Part shown: piece after piece, positions 51,189 through 59,735 of the stretch
How positions within the stretch are numbered: the first letter of the stretch is position 1
Layout: every line of letters starts with the position of its first letter
Origin: Streptomyces angustmyceticus
Lineage (GTDB): Bacteria > Actinomycetota > Actinomycetes > Streptomycetales > Streptomycetaceae
Direction: 5' to 3'
NCBI RefSeq assembly: GCF_019933235.1
Contig: NZ_CP082945.1
Coordinates: 1,426,001-1,490,000, forward strand
Length of the DNA stretch: 64,000 nt
Made by a program: the position numbers and the translations under genes
Notes under the pieces: generated by a model
Seen by the model: the letters and a program-made list of their open reading frames with translations, nothing else
The model's database searches: none
Told to the model about the DNA's origin: nothing

Positions 51189-53216
51189 CTACACCGGCCG
51201 CATCCGGTAGTCGTACCGCTCCGGCAGCGGATGCCGCCTCCGGGCCTCGGCGCGGACCTGTGCGGTGACCGGCCCGCCGGCGGCGACCAGCCGCTCGGCG
51301 ATGGCGTACCAGGTGTCGGCGAGCACCTCGTCGCCCTCCCGCAGCACGGCGATCTCGAAGCCGGCGTCGAAGATCTCCCGGGCCGCTTCCGGACGCCCCT
51401 GGGCGAGCAGCACCTGAGCGGTCAGCAGCCGGCGGCGGCCGTCGGCCGGACCGGTCCGCGGCAGCCCCGCCAGCAGCCGCGCCGCCTCGTCGGCCCGGCC
51501 GGCCGCGAGCAGCGCGGGCACCGCCTCCCGGACGAGGGCCGTCAGCACGGCCTGCCGGTCCCCGGCGTCCGGGCCCGGCTCCGCCGCCTCCCGCGCCGCC
51601 TCGTCGCAGGCCCGCAGACAGCGGTCGGCGGCGCGCCCGGTCTCGCCCGCCTCGGCTTCGGCGACGGCCAGGCAGTACAGCGGCAGCGCCCCGGCGCCGT
51701 GCCCGAGCGCACGCTCCCAGCTGCGGACGGCCTGGGAGCGGTCGCCGGCGTGCCACTGGGCGAGCCCCAGGTGGTAGTCGGTGGCCGCGCCCGACGGGGC
51801 GGACTCCAGCAGATCGCGCCAGGCCGGCCCGACCAGCGCCGCGCCGGGCACCGGGCGGGCGGCCGGCAGCGCCCCGGTTCTGAGCAGCGTCAGCCAGGGC
51901 TCCTGCTCCGCGCCCAGCGTGGCCGCGTCGAACGGCGTGCCGGGCAGGTCCAGGCCCGCGCGGGCGGCCTCCAGCGCGCCCCAGCCGGAGCCGGTGGCCA
52001 GCGGCTCCTTCGGTTCCTGGTCGGCGTACGGCAGCCAGGCAGCGTGGGCGGCGTCGACGTCCGCGCGCGGCAGGGCGGCTGCCAGCCGGGACGCGACCTC
52101 CGCGCGGGCCGCGCCCCAGTCCGTGCCGTGCACCGTCGCGGGGTCGGCGGCCAGCGGCCCGTACGCCTCCAGCCAGGTGAACTCCCCGCCGGCGTCCAGC
52201 GGCAGCTGTTCCAGTTGGGTGCGGGCCAGTCCGGCCTGGATCTCGGCGTAGCCGCCGGTGCCCGGCTCGGTGAGCCACTGCTGCCAGCGCCGCCCGCCCC
52301 GGCCCGCGCCCCACAGGAAGAGCTTGCGGCCGCGCAGGGTGTCGGTGGAGGTCTGCACCAGGCCGCGGCCGTCGGCGTCGAGGGCGGCGATCCAGCGGCG
52401 GGCGTCGTCGGGCACCTCGTAGAAGTAGTCGGCGGGGAACTCGCCGCGCAGCGGGTAGGTCCGGTCGACGCCGCCGTCCTCCGGCACCGGGACGCGGCGC
52501 AGGCTCCGTTCGTAGCCGAAGTGCCAGGCCGCGTCGGCGGGGGCCAGCACGCGGGTGCGCTCGTCCTCGGGGACGGCGGTGTTGGACCACCAGTACACGG
52601 GGACCGTGTGGTGGTGCGGATTGCGGATCCGTACGCCCACGTGGAGGAAGTCGGAGCCGTCGGGCAGCCACAGGTCCACCTGGAAGGGCAGGTCGCGCAG
52701 CCGCTCCCACTCCCACAGCCGCAGCATCTCCCCGCCGTCCGGCGCCGGGACGCGGGCGGCGTGCAGCGGGGCGCAGGAGAGGGCGGTGTGGCCGGGGGCG
52801 CCGATGTTCCATTCGATGCCGCCGGAGAACCAGGCGCCGTTGAGGGCGAAGGCGGCGGGCTGCCACACCGGGTTGCGGTAGAGCAGTTCCCGGCCGGTGG
52901 GCTTGTGGTGCAGGGAGTACACCCGGCCGCCGAGGCCGGGCAGGACGGTGGCGCGCAGCCGGTCGTTCTCGATGACGAGCGCGTCGAGGTCCGTGGCCCG
53001 GCGGGTGCGGCCGTAGCCGTCGCGCAGCCGGACCGGCAGCAGCGAGCGCGGCGGTGCGGCGCCGATCTGCCGTGCCATGTCGGCGGGCAGTCCGGCGTCC
53101 CGGGGGATCTCGACGCGGTGGAGGTCCGGGCCGCCGCGCAGGGCGGGGAGGGGGTTGTCGGGGCCGAGGGGGGCTGCGGGGAGGGTCAGGGTGGTGCGTC
53201 GCACTCTCGTGGCCAC
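51189..53216 (-). CDS. DUF5107 domain protein with TPR-like C-terminal half
   Basis: A 675-residue cytoplasmic protein. Residues about 40-330 match DUF5107, a galactose-mutarotase-like beta-sandwich: LVIENDRLRATVLPGLGGRVYSLHHKPTGRELLYRNPVWQPAAFALNGAWFSGGIEWNIGAPGHT is the signature. The C-terminal 300 residues are Ala-rich helix pairs resembling TPRs (ATDYHLGLAQWHAGDRSQAVRSWERALGHG). Such proteins are thought to act on carbohydrates, but no activity is established. The start is a GTG at 53216 with AGG upstream. No sugar-uptake genes are nearby. Confidence 0.9.
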   Translation of the reverse strand: MATRVRRTTLTLPAAPLGPDNPLPALRGGPDLHRVEIPRDAGLPADMARQIGAAPPRSLLPVRLRDGYGRTRRATDLDALVIENDRLRATVLPGLGGRVYSLHHKPTGRELLYRNPVWQPAAFALNGAWFSGGIEWNIGAPGHTALSCAPLHAARVPAPDGGEMLRLWEWERLRDLPFQVDLWLPDGSDFLHVGVRIRNPHHHTVPVYWWSNTAVPEDERTRVLAPADAAWHFGYERSLRRVPVPEDGGVDRTYPLRGEFPADYFYEVPDDARRWIAALDADGRGLVQTSTDTLRGRKLFLWGAGRGGRRWQQWLTEPGTGGYAEIQAGLARTQLEQLPLDAGGEFTWLEAYGPLAADPATVHGTDWGAARAEVASRLAAALPRADVDAAHAAWLPYADQEPKEPLATGSGWGALEAARAGLDLPGTPFDAATLGAEQEPWLTLLRTGALPAARPVPGAALVGPAWRDLLESAPSGAATDYHLGLAQWHAGDRSQAVRSWERALGHGAGALPLYCLAVAEAEAGETGRAADRCLRACDEAAREAAEPGPDAGDRQAVLTALVREAVPALLAAGRADEAARLLAGLPRTGPADGRRRLLTAQVLLAQGRPEAAREIFDAGFEIAVLREGDEVLADTWYAIAERLVAAGGPVTAQVRAEARRRHPLPERYDYRMRPV

Positions 53217-53324
53217 GGCTGCCTCGCAATGCTGGAGCGGGCCGCCTCGGCTGCGGCGGCCTCCTGTTGACCATGCAACCGCGTGCCCGCCGCTCTGCAC
53301 AGGGCCGTTGGCCGCCGGGTGAGG

Positions 53325-54230
53325 TCAGGGTTGCGCAAAGAGGTCCTCAAGGAGACCGGCGAGGAGCACGGCACCGGTCCCCTCGGGGTCGCGGTCCGGG
53401 TCGTAGATGGTGACGTCGATGCCGGCACAGCGCGGCGAGGCGGCCAACGGGCCGAGCAGCGCGCGGAGTTCGTCGGTGAGCAGGCCGCCCGGGTCGGGGC
53501 TGTCGACGGCCGGCATGACGGACGGGTCGAGGACGTCCGCGTCGAGGTGGATCCAGAAGCCGTCGAGCGGTGCCCGCGCGAAGTCGGTGAGGACGTCGCG
53601 GGCGACGGCCTGCGGGCCGCGCCGCCGGATCTCGCCGACCGGGACATGACCGATGCCCAGGGCGCTCAACTCCGCCTGGTCCTCGTCCGCGTCGCGCAGG
53701 CCCAGCGCGCGCAGGTCCTCGTCGCGGACGTACGGCCGCAGCCCGTCGATGTCGGTGAGATCCGCCTGCCCGCGCCCGGTGATCTGCGCCAGGCCCTCGC
53801 CGGCCGCGGCGCCGAGCGGACCGGACACCGCGGTGTTGCCCGGGTGCCGGAAGTCGCCGTGGCCGTCGAGGTAGGCCACGCCGTACCGCCCCAGCCGGCG
53901 CAGCGCGAGCACCACGCCGAGCAGGATGCTGCAGTCCCCGCCCAGCACCACCGGGAAGTCTCCGCCGCCGACGTGCTCCCCGACGCGGCCGGCGAGCTTT
54001 CCCGTATAGGCGGCGAGGGCGGCGGCGTTGAAGTCCCCGTCGCCCTCCCGCCACTCCCCCAGGTCGTAGCGGGGCGGCACCACCACACCGCCCTCCAGCG
54101 CGCCCAGCCGCCGCAGCAGCCCCTGTTCGCGCAGGGCGCCGGCGAGCTTGTAGCAGCCGGGCACGGTGCCGGGGGCGGGCGGCCGCAGTCCCAGGTTGGA
54201 GGGGGCATCGATGAGTACGGTCCGGCGCAT
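53325..54230 (-). CDS. Arginase/agmatinase (ureohydrolase) family protein
   Basis: A 301-residue metal-dependent hydrolase. The manganese-binding motifs are FPVVLGGDCSILLGVVLAL, AYLDGHGDFRHP (D-x-H-x-D, with Gly for the usual Ala) and IHLDADVLDPSVMPAV (D-x-D-x-x-D-P). The N-terminal MRRTVLIDAPSNLGLRP matches the group of actinobacterial arginase-like proteins. It would release urea or another product from arginine, agmatine or a guanidino compound; the exact substrate cannot be told. No clear ribosome binding site before the ATG. Divergent from a DUF6204 gene. Confidence 0.92.
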   Translation of the reverse strand: MRRTVLIDAPSNLGLRPPAPGTVPGCYKLAGALREQGLLRRLGALEGGVVVPPRYDLGEWREGDGDFNAAALAAYTGKLAGRVGEHVGGGDFPVVLGGDCSILLGVVLALRRLGRYGVAYLDGHGDFRHPGNTAVSGPLGAAAGEGLAQITGRGQADLTDIDGLRPYVRDEDLRALGLRDADEDQAELSALGIGHVPVGEIRRRGPQAVARDVLTDFARAPLDGFWIHLDADVLDPSVMPAVDSPDPGGLLTDELRALLGPLAASPRCAGIDVTIYDPDRDPEGTGAVLLAGLLEDLFAQP

Positions 54231-54337
54231 ACCGGGATCGTCACACAGTCGCACGGAAAATGGGGAGGCCCCGGAAGATCCGCTGACATAGCCTGTCCGC
54301 CCGGCCACCGGCGAACGACAGAACGGACCACGAACCC

Positions 54338-54673
54338 ATGGCGACCCAGCACACCTACCGCGTCATCGTCCGCGGCAAGTGGGACGGCCTCACCCCGCGG
54401 TCCCGGACCGAGCTGCTCGCCACGATGGACGACAACGACCTGGCGCAGCTGCGGTTCACGCCCGAGGGCACCCTGGCGTACGACCGGGCGCTGCACTCCT
54501 TCAGCTACCGCTTCGTCATCGTCTCGGACGCGGCGGACGGCGAGGAGATGGCGGCCGCGCTCGCCGAGGACAAGGCGGAGCAGGCCCTGCGGGCCGCCGG
54601 CCTCGGCTACCGGGAACTGCGGTCCACGGTCACCGACATGGACTCCATGAAGATCAACCGCAAGTCCCGCTGA
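54338..54673 (+). CDS. DUF6204 family protein
   Basis: A 111-residue small protein. QHTYRVIVRGKWDGLTPRSRTELLATMDDNDLAQLRFTPEGTLAYDRALHSFSYRFVI, then GLGYRELRSTVTDMDSMKINRK, agrees with DUF6204 as I know it (a conserved YRVIVRGxWDGL start and a DxMKINR end). It looks like a compact alpha/beta fold. The function is unknown. It is divergent from the arginase-family gene across 107 bp. Confidence 0.88.
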   Translation: MATQHTYRVIVRGKWDGLTPRSRTELLATMDDNDLAQLRFTPEGTLAYDRALHSFSYRFVIVSDAADGEEMAAALAEDKAEQALRAAGLGYRELRSTVTDMDSMKINRKSR

Positions 54674-54736
54674 GGCGCTCCCCGCCCCGGGCCGCGGCCG
54701 CGCCTCCCGGACCGGCCGTCCCCGGGAACCGGCCCG

Positions 54737-55111
54737 CTACGCGCCGGCGTCCGGCTCGGTGAAGCGCAGCCGGTTCCCGAACGGGTCGGTCAGCGTGAGC
54801 GAGGTGCCGGTCTCGTCCTGCTCCAGGCCGGGCCGCAGATACGGATAGCCCTTGCCCGCCAGTTCGGCGTGGAGGGCGTGCACCCCGCTGAGCTCCGTGT
54901 GGAGCGTGGAGCCGGGGGTCGCGTCGCCGTGGTGCTCCGAGAGGTGCAGCACGAGGTCACCGCGCGAGACCTGGGTGTAGAGCGGCATACCGGCCTCGAA
55001 GCGGTGCTCCCAGTCGACCGTGCAGCCGAGGTAGCCGAGGTAGAACTCGTGGGCCTTGGCCACATCGAAGATCCGGAAGACCGGCACGGTGCGGTGGAAG
55101 ACGATGTCCAT
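54737..55111 (-). CDS. VOC family (bleomycin-resistance-like) protein
   Basis: A 124-residue glyoxalase/bleomycin-resistance-superfamily protein: VPVFRIFDVAKAHEFYLGYLGCTVDWEHRFEAGMPLYTQVSRGDLVLHLSEHHGDATPGSTL has the exact pattern of the bleomycin-binding group, and the end is LTLTDPFGNRLRFTEP. Members bind and sequester bleomycin-type drugs, or are simply relatives of unknown role. It begins 13 bp after the stop of the acetyltransferase gene on the same strand, so translation may be coupled; no own ribosome binding site is clear. Confidence 0.92.
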   Translation of the reverse strand: MDIVFHRTVPVFRIFDVAKAHEFYLGYLGCTVDWEHRFEAGMPLYTQVSRGDLVLHLSEHHGDATPGSTLHTELSGVHALHAELAGKGYPYLRPGLEQDETGTSLTLTDPFGNRLRFTEPDAGA

Positions 55112-55124
55112 GGCGGACAGGGAA

Positions 55125-55676
55125 TCACACGGCGTCCCCGGCGACCATCTCGGCGGTGATCGCCCAGCGTTCGTGGTCGCGCCAGGCGCCGTCGATGAAG
55201 AGGAAGTCGGGGGAGAACCCCTCCAGCCGGAATCCGGCCCGCCTGACCAGGGCGATCGACCGCTCGTTGGCCGGCTGGACGTTGACCTCAAGCCGGTGCA
55301 GCCCCATCTCCCCGAAGGCGTGGTGCAGGACGAGCCGCAGCCCCTCGCCCATCAGCCCCCGCCCGGCGGCGTGCGCGAAGGCGCCGTAGCCGATCGCGCC
55401 GCAGCGGAAGGCGCCGTGCACGATGTTGTTGATCGTGAGGTAGCCGGCGATCCGGCCGTCGGCGAGCTCGCAGATCAAGAAGCCCTCGCGCGGCGGTTCC
55501 TGGAGCCGCCGCAGATAGGCGTCGTAGGCGGCGTCCTCGGCCGGCGGGAACAGCCAGGGCCGGTGCAGTCCGGTGCTCTCCCGCGCCAGCGCGGTGAACT
55601 CTTCCCGGTCGGCGGCGGTGAAGTGCCGGATGCCCACCCGCGGGCCACGTGCGAGGTAGCGGTCGTCGATCGTCAC
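55125..55676 (-). CDS. GNAT acetyltransferase (RimJ/RimL type)
   Basis: A 183-residue acetyltransferase: VGIRHFTAADREEFTALARES starts the fold, RIAGYLTINNIVHGAFRCGAIGYGAFAHAAGRGLMGEGLRLVLHHAFGEMGLHRLEVNVQPANERSIALVRRAGFRLEG is the acetyl-CoA site and motif B of the RimJ/RimL subgroup. The start is a GTG at 55676. TACGAT lies six bases before it on the minus strand with no ribosome binding site, so the message is probably leaderless. Substrate (ribosomal protein or small amine) unknown. The downstream VOC gene follows closely. Confidence 0.93.
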   Translation of the reverse strand: MTIDDRYLARGPRVGIRHFTAADREEFTALARESTGLHRPWLFPPAEDAAYDAYLRRLQEPPREGFLICELADGRIAGYLTINNIVHGAFRCGAIGYGAFAHAAGRGLMGEGLRLVLHHAFGEMGLHRLEVNVQPANERSIALVRRAGFRLEGFSPDFLFIDGAWRDHERWAITAEMVAGDAV

Positions 55677-56020
55677 CGGAGGATCGTACGGAGGGCGGGG
55701 GCGGTGGGCCAGCGGTTTCGGGGGCGCCGCCCGTCGCCGCAGCGGCGTGTCGCCCCGTATGCGCGGCCCGCCCCTTCCGCCCCGCCGGCGCGTCCGTGGC
55801 ACGGCCTCTCGCCGGATCACACCCGGGACACCTCCGTACAATGGTTCATACACGTACATCACCCGAACGCGCCGGTCCATCCGCCGGTGGCCGCCGCGCT
55901 CGCCGGGCGAGCGCCCGGCGCCCGGACCGCATCGCCGCGCTCTTCGCACGAGCGCCGTGCGGAGCGGACATGGTGATCGAGACCCTCGTACGGCCCTGAA
56001 CGGAGGTGAAGGTTCCGAAA

Positions 56021-56059
56021 ATGAGCGAACCTGATCGAAGTTGGCCGAACTGCGCGTAG
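56021..56059 (+). CDS. Possible 12-residue leader peptide
   Basis: A short open frame, MSEPDRSWPNCA, begins with ATG after CGGAGGTGAAGG (56001-56012), a much stronger ribosome binding site than most genes here have. It stops 121 bp before the P450 gene, and a hairpin lies between. Such an arrangement resembles a translated leader, but a chance frame cannot be excluded. Confidence 0.35.
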   Translation: MSEPDRSWPNCA

Positions 56060-56092
56060 ACGTGCCCGGCTTCCGCGGCATGAGGTGAGATC

Positions 56093-56114
56093 GGCACGCC
56101 GAAAACGGCGTGCC
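56093..56114 (+). promoter_or_regulatory. Hairpin in the P450 leader
   Basis: A perfect 9-bp stem GGCACGCCG / CGGCGTGCC with an AAAA tetraloop lies 33 bases after the short frame and 65 bases before the P450 start. It could be an attenuator or simply stabilise the message. Confidence 0.5.
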
Positions 56115-56179
56115 TGAGCAGGGACCTCTCACACCCGAGCAGCCCGCCCCGCTCGCGCTCCTCGTACGGGAGGAATTCC

Positions 56180-57367
56180 GTGACCGAAGCCATCTCCTAC
56201 TTCCAGGACCGCACCTGTCCCTACCATCCGCCCGCCGGCTACCAGCCGCTGCGCGAGTCGGGACCGCTGACCCAGGTCGCCCTCTATGACGGCCGGAAGG
56301 TGTGGGCCGTCACCGGCCACCGCGAGGCCCGGGCCCTGCTGAGCGACCAGCGGCTCTCCTCCGACCGGCAGAACCCCGCCTTCCCGATGCCGATGGAGCG
56401 CTTCGCGGCGATCCGCCAGGTCCGCACCCCGCTGCTCGGGGTCGACGACCCGGAGCACAACACCCAGCGCCGGATGCTGATCCCCAGTTTCAGCGTGAAA
56501 CGGGTCGCCGCGCTGCGGCCGGACATCCACCGCGTCGTCGACGAGCTGCTCGACCGGATGCTGGCCGAGGGCCCGCCCGCCGAGCTGGTCTCCGCGTTCG
56601 CGCTGCCGGTCCCCTCGATGGTGATCTGCTCGCTGCTCGGCGTCCCGTACTCCGACCACGAGTTCTTCGAGGGCCGCTCCAGCCGCCTGCTGCGCAGCCG
56701 TACCGCCGAAGAGGCGGAGCACGCCCGGATCGAGCTGGAGGACTATTTCACCGAGCTGATCGCCCACAAGGAGAAGCATCCGGCCGACGGGCTGCTCGAC
56801 GAACTGATCGCGGACCGGCTGCGGACCGGCGACCTCTCCCACGAGGACCTGGTCCGGCTCGCCATGATCCTTCTGGTGGCCGGCCACGAGACCACCGCCA
56901 ACATGATCTCGCTGGGCACCTTCACCCTCCTCGAACACCCCGAGCAGCTGGCGCAGCTGAAGGCCGAGGACGGCCTGATGCCGACCGCCGTCGAGGAGCT
57001 GCTGCGGTTCCTGTCCATCGCGGACGGCATGCTGCGGGTGGCGACGGAGGACATCGAGATCGGCGGGCAGCTCATCCGCGCCGACGACGGCGTGCTGTTC
57101 CCCACCTCGCTGATCAACCGGGACGAGGCCGTCTACGCGTCGCCGGACGACCTGGACCTCGGCCGTTCCGCCCGGCACCACGTGGCGTTCGGCTTCGGGA
57201 TCCACCAGTGCCTGGGCCAGAACCTCGCCCGCGCGGAGATGGAGATCGCGCTGCGCTCGCTGTTCACCCGGATCCCGGACCTGCGCCTGGCCGTTCCGGC
57301 GGCCGAGGTGCCCTTCAAGCCCGGCGACACCCTGCAAGGAATGATCGAACTGCCGCTGGCCTGGTAA
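56180..57367 (+). CDS. Cytochrome P450, CYP105-like
   Basis: A 395-residue soluble P450. The oxygen-binding I helix is ILLVAGHETTANMI (A-G-H-E-T-T), the ExxR motif is EELLRFL, and the haem loop is FGFGIHQCLGQNLA with Cys344 as the iron ligand. The N-terminal YFQDRTCPYHPPAGYQPLRE block is typical of CYP105D-type enzymes, which are broad xenobiotic and secondary-metabolite hydroxylases in Streptomyces. The start is a GTG with GGGAGGAA upstream. The next gene, 35 bp downstream, encodes its ferredoxin. A leader with a short frame and hairpin comes before it. Confidence 0.95.
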   Translation: MTEAISYFQDRTCPYHPPAGYQPLRESGPLTQVALYDGRKVWAVTGHREARALLSDQRLSSDRQNPAFPMPMERFAAIRQVRTPLLGVDDPEHNTQRRMLIPSFSVKRVAALRPDIHRVVDELLDRMLAEGPPAELVSAFALPVPSMVICSLLGVPYSDHEFFEGRSSRLLRSRTAEEAEHARIELEDYFTELIAHKEKHPADGLLDELIADRLRTGDLSHEDLVRLAMILLVAGHETTANMISLGTFTLLEHPEQLAQLKAEDGLMPTAVEELLRFLSIADGMLRVATEDIEIGGQLIRADDGVLFPTSLINRDEAVYASPDDLDLGRSARHHVAFGFGIHQCLGQNLARAEMEIALRSLFTRIPDLRLAVPAAEVPFKPGDTLQGMIELPLAW

Positions 57368-57402
57368 CGGCCGGGACGGCGGACGAACGAAAGGGGTCCG
57401 GG

Positions 57403-57597
57403 ATGCGGATCACCATCGACACCGACATCTGTATCGGCGCCGGCCAGTGCGCCCTGACCGCACCGGGGGTGTTCACCCAGGACGACGACGGTTTCAGCGC
57501 CCTGCTGCCCGGCCGTGAGGACGGCGCGGGCGATCCGCTGGTGCGCGAGGCCGCCCGTGCCTGCCCCGTGCAGGCCATCACGGTCACCGAGGACTGA
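57403..57597 (+). CDS. 3Fe-4S ferredoxin, P450 redox partner
   Basis: A 64-residue ferredoxin. The cluster ligands are C-I-G-A-G-Q-C near residues 10-16 and C-P near residue 54; the central Cys of a 4Fe-4S cluster is replaced by Ala, so it binds a 3Fe-4S cluster. The pattern is that of the SoyB/FdxD group, which carry electrons to CYP105 enzymes. AAAGGGG lies upstream of the ATG. It follows the P450 gene by 35 bp and is surely co-transcribed. Confidence 0.95.
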   Translation: MRITIDTDICIGAGQCALTAPGVFTQDDDGFSALLPGREDGAGDPLVREAARACPVQAITVTED

Positions 57598-57625
57598 GCC
57601 ACCACCTCCCCGCGGACGGCCGGCC

Positions 57626-57656
57626 GGCGCGCGCGGCCCCGGCGCCGCGGCGCGCC
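57626..57656. terminator. Possible terminator after the ferredoxin
   Basis: A GC-rich stem of about 12 bp with one bulge (arms near 57626-57637 and 57644-57656) lies between the convergent ferredoxin and S15 peptidase genes. Confidence 0.45.
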
Positions 57657-57704
57657 CGGCCCGCTGCCGCCCTCCTGCCCGCCCCTGCGGCATGCGCCCG
57701 TCCG

Positions 57705-59528
57705 CTACCGCAACACCCCGTGCACGACGGGCAGTTCGAGCACCCCGGCGTCCGAGGGCGACGCGCCGACCGTCACCGGCTTCACTCCCCGATTGCCCGC
57801 GTAGGCGTCGTCGCTCGCGGCGAGGACGAGGCGCAGCCGGTGCCCCGGCGCGTACCGGTGCACGAGGCCCGGGAGTTCCACGGTGAAGCGCCGGGTCACA
57901 TCGGGTACCCGGGCCGGGGCCACCAACCGGTGCACCAGCGTCTTTCCGCCGTCCGGCGCGAGGTCGTAGAGCTTGACGAAGAGCACCAGCTTGTCGGCCG
58001 CGTCCGGGGAGCGCTGCGCCCGCTCGGCCTGCGGCGAGGAGACCTTCAGCGTCACCCTGGGCGCCCCCACCACGTCCACCGGCCCGCCCGCCACCGGCTT
58101 CGAGGTCCAGTCCAGGTAGGTGCCCCTGGCGTCGTACGGCGGGGCGTCCGGCAGGCCGAGCAGCCCGTTCAGCGAGCTCTCGGAGTGGCTGGTGGGCGTG
58201 CGCAGGTTGCGGTACTCCCGGCTGCCGCGCACCACCTCGCGGCGGGTGCCGACGAGCGTGCCGTCCCCGGACAGGTACAGCCGCCGGCTGCCGCCCGCGG
58301 GGAAGACGGCCGAGGCGGCGTAGGGGGAGCCGGCGGACGCCCAGTCCCGGTAGTAGGCGAAGGCCGGGCCGGTGGCGGTCGCCGTCCGCCGGTGCAGGTA
58401 CCGGTCGAACCACGCGAGGATCCGCCGCCCGACGTAGCTGGTGTCGAGGTTGCCCCGGGACAAGGAGAGTTCGCCCGGCGCGGGCTTCTTCATCCCGCCG
58501 CTGTGGCCCCAGGACTGCCAGATCATCTTCGCCGGGGTGCCCTGTGCGGTCAGGGTCCGGTAGGTGGCGGCGGCCTCGTTGAGGTTGAACAGGGTGTCGT
58601 CCTCGCCCTGGACGAGCAGCGTGGGCGCCCTGACCGAGGACAGGTACGACACCGGGGAGACGCTGCGCAGATAGGCGAGCACCTCCCGGGTCCGCGCGGC
58701 CGGGTAGCTGCCGGAGTCCAGCAGCCGCTTGCTGTCGCAGGCCCGCGCGACGAAGTGCAGACAGCCGGCGCCGCCGGCCCGCGACGGGTCGAGGTTCGGG
58801 TGCAGCAGCCCCTGCGCCTCGCCGATCAGGAAGAACCCGCCCGTCCACTGCCACTTGTACGCACCGGGCAGCGGCCCGCCGGCGCCGTGGGCACGGGCCG
58901 CGTTGTCGGGGGCGAGGGAGTAGGCGAGGTCGTTCCAGGTGATGAGCGGGACCAGGGCGTCGATACGGTGGTCGACGGCGGCGGTGGCCAGTTGGACCGC
59001 CCCGCCGTAGGACCCGCCGATCATGCCGACCCGCGGATCGCCCGGCCCGTCCTCGGCGACGTAGTCGATCCGCGTCCCGTCGTCGGCCCTGCGGGTCCCG
59101 GCCAGCAGGTCGACCAGCGCGCCGGCCGCCCGGCCGTCGGTCCGGGGGTCGTCGAGGGAGATCGGGCAGCCGGTCCGGCCGAAGCCGAGCCCGGAGTAGG
59201 CCAGCGCCACATAGCCGCGGGCCGCGAGGGCCTTGGCGAGGGCGTCGGTGGAGCCGTCCGCCTTGTTGCCGCCGAAGCCGTTGGTGGTCAGCACGGCGGG
59301 CGCCGGGTGGGCGGCGCCGGCACCCGCCGGGCGGTAGACGTCCGCGTCGACGGTGCAGGTGCGGTCGCCGGCCCGGACGGTGACCTTGAGTGCGGTGACG
59401 GTGTACGGGTCGGCGGCGGCGACCGCGGGGCCGGTCGCCGCGAGCGGGGCGAGCAGGGCGGAGCCGGCCAGCAGGGCGAGGGACCTGCGGAGGAGGGGGC
59501 GGGACACGCCTCGGGACACCTTGCGCAC
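57705..59528 (-). CDS. Secreted CocE/NonD (S15, X-Pro dipeptidyl-peptidase) family hydrolase
   Basis: A 607-residue exported alpha/beta hydrolase. Residues 1-37 are a signal peptide (RPLLRRSLALLAGSALLAPLA, then GPAVAAADP). The catalytic triad is visible as Ser in MIGGSYGGAVQL, Asp in GEDDTLFN and His in SWGHSGG. The last 200 residues form the CocE/NonD C-terminal beta-sandwich (RFTVELPGLVHRYAPGHRLRLVLAASD). It would cleave Xaa-Pro dipeptides or esters outside the cell. The GTG at 59528 follows GGAGG by five bases; GTG 59540 is less likely. It begins a minus-strand run of peptidase genes. Confidence 0.92.
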   Translation of the reverse strand: MRKVSRGVSRPLLRRSLALLAGSALLAPLAATGPAVAAADPYTVTALKVTVRAGDRTCTVDADVYRPAGAGAAHPAPAVLTTNGFGGNKADGSTDALAKALAARGYVALAYSGLGFGRTGCPISLDDPRTDGRAAGALVDLLAGTRRADDGTRIDYVAEDGPGDPRVGMIGGSYGGAVQLATAAVDHRIDALVPLITWNDLAYSLAPDNAARAHGAGGPLPGAYKWQWTGGFFLIGEAQGLLHPNLDPSRAGGAGCLHFVARACDSKRLLDSGSYPAARTREVLAYLRSVSPVSYLSSVRAPTLLVQGEDDTLFNLNEAAATYRTLTAQGTPAKMIWQSWGHSGGMKKPAPGELSLSRGNLDTSYVGRRILAWFDRYLHRRTATATGPAFAYYRDWASAGSPYAASAVFPAGGSRRLYLSGDGTLVGTRREVVRGSREYRNLRTPTSHSESSLNGLLGLPDAPPYDARGTYLDWTSKPVAGGPVDVVGAPRVTLKVSSPQAERAQRSPDAADKLVLFVKLYDLAPDGGKTLVHRLVAPARVPDVTRRFTVELPGLVHRYAPGHRLRLVLAASDDAYAGNRGVKPVTVGASPSDAGVLELPVVHGVLR

Positions 59529-59735
59529 GGGGACCTCCACACACGTCGTACCAACCAGTCGGTACCGGCGCGCTCATGCTGTGGCAGCCGTCCGGGGAAG
59601 TCAACGCGCCCGGCGCGAGTCGCCGTTCGGACGTGCGTTCAGCGCCGTCCGCCGGCGACGCGGATCACCGGGGTGTCCGAAAAGGGGCGGCACTGTTGAC
59701 TTTTGACACTCCGTCAAATCTGTCCGCGAACAGAC

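Larger units (their letters stand above)
55677..56179. other. Leader region upstream of the P450 gene
   Basis: 503 bp between the divergent acetyltransferase and P450 genes. It holds a near-consensus -10 hexamer TACAAT (55837-55842) reading towards the P450, a 12-residue open frame with a strong ribosome binding site, and a hairpin (both listed separately). A frame from ATG 55841 to 55999 is possible, but its Arg/Ala-rich protein is not convincing. Confidence 0.55.

Noticed and set aside
55841..55999. 52-codon frame upstream of the P450 leader
   Set aside because: Arg/Ala/Pro-rich product, no ribosome binding site, and the start codon coincides with the -10 hexamer.
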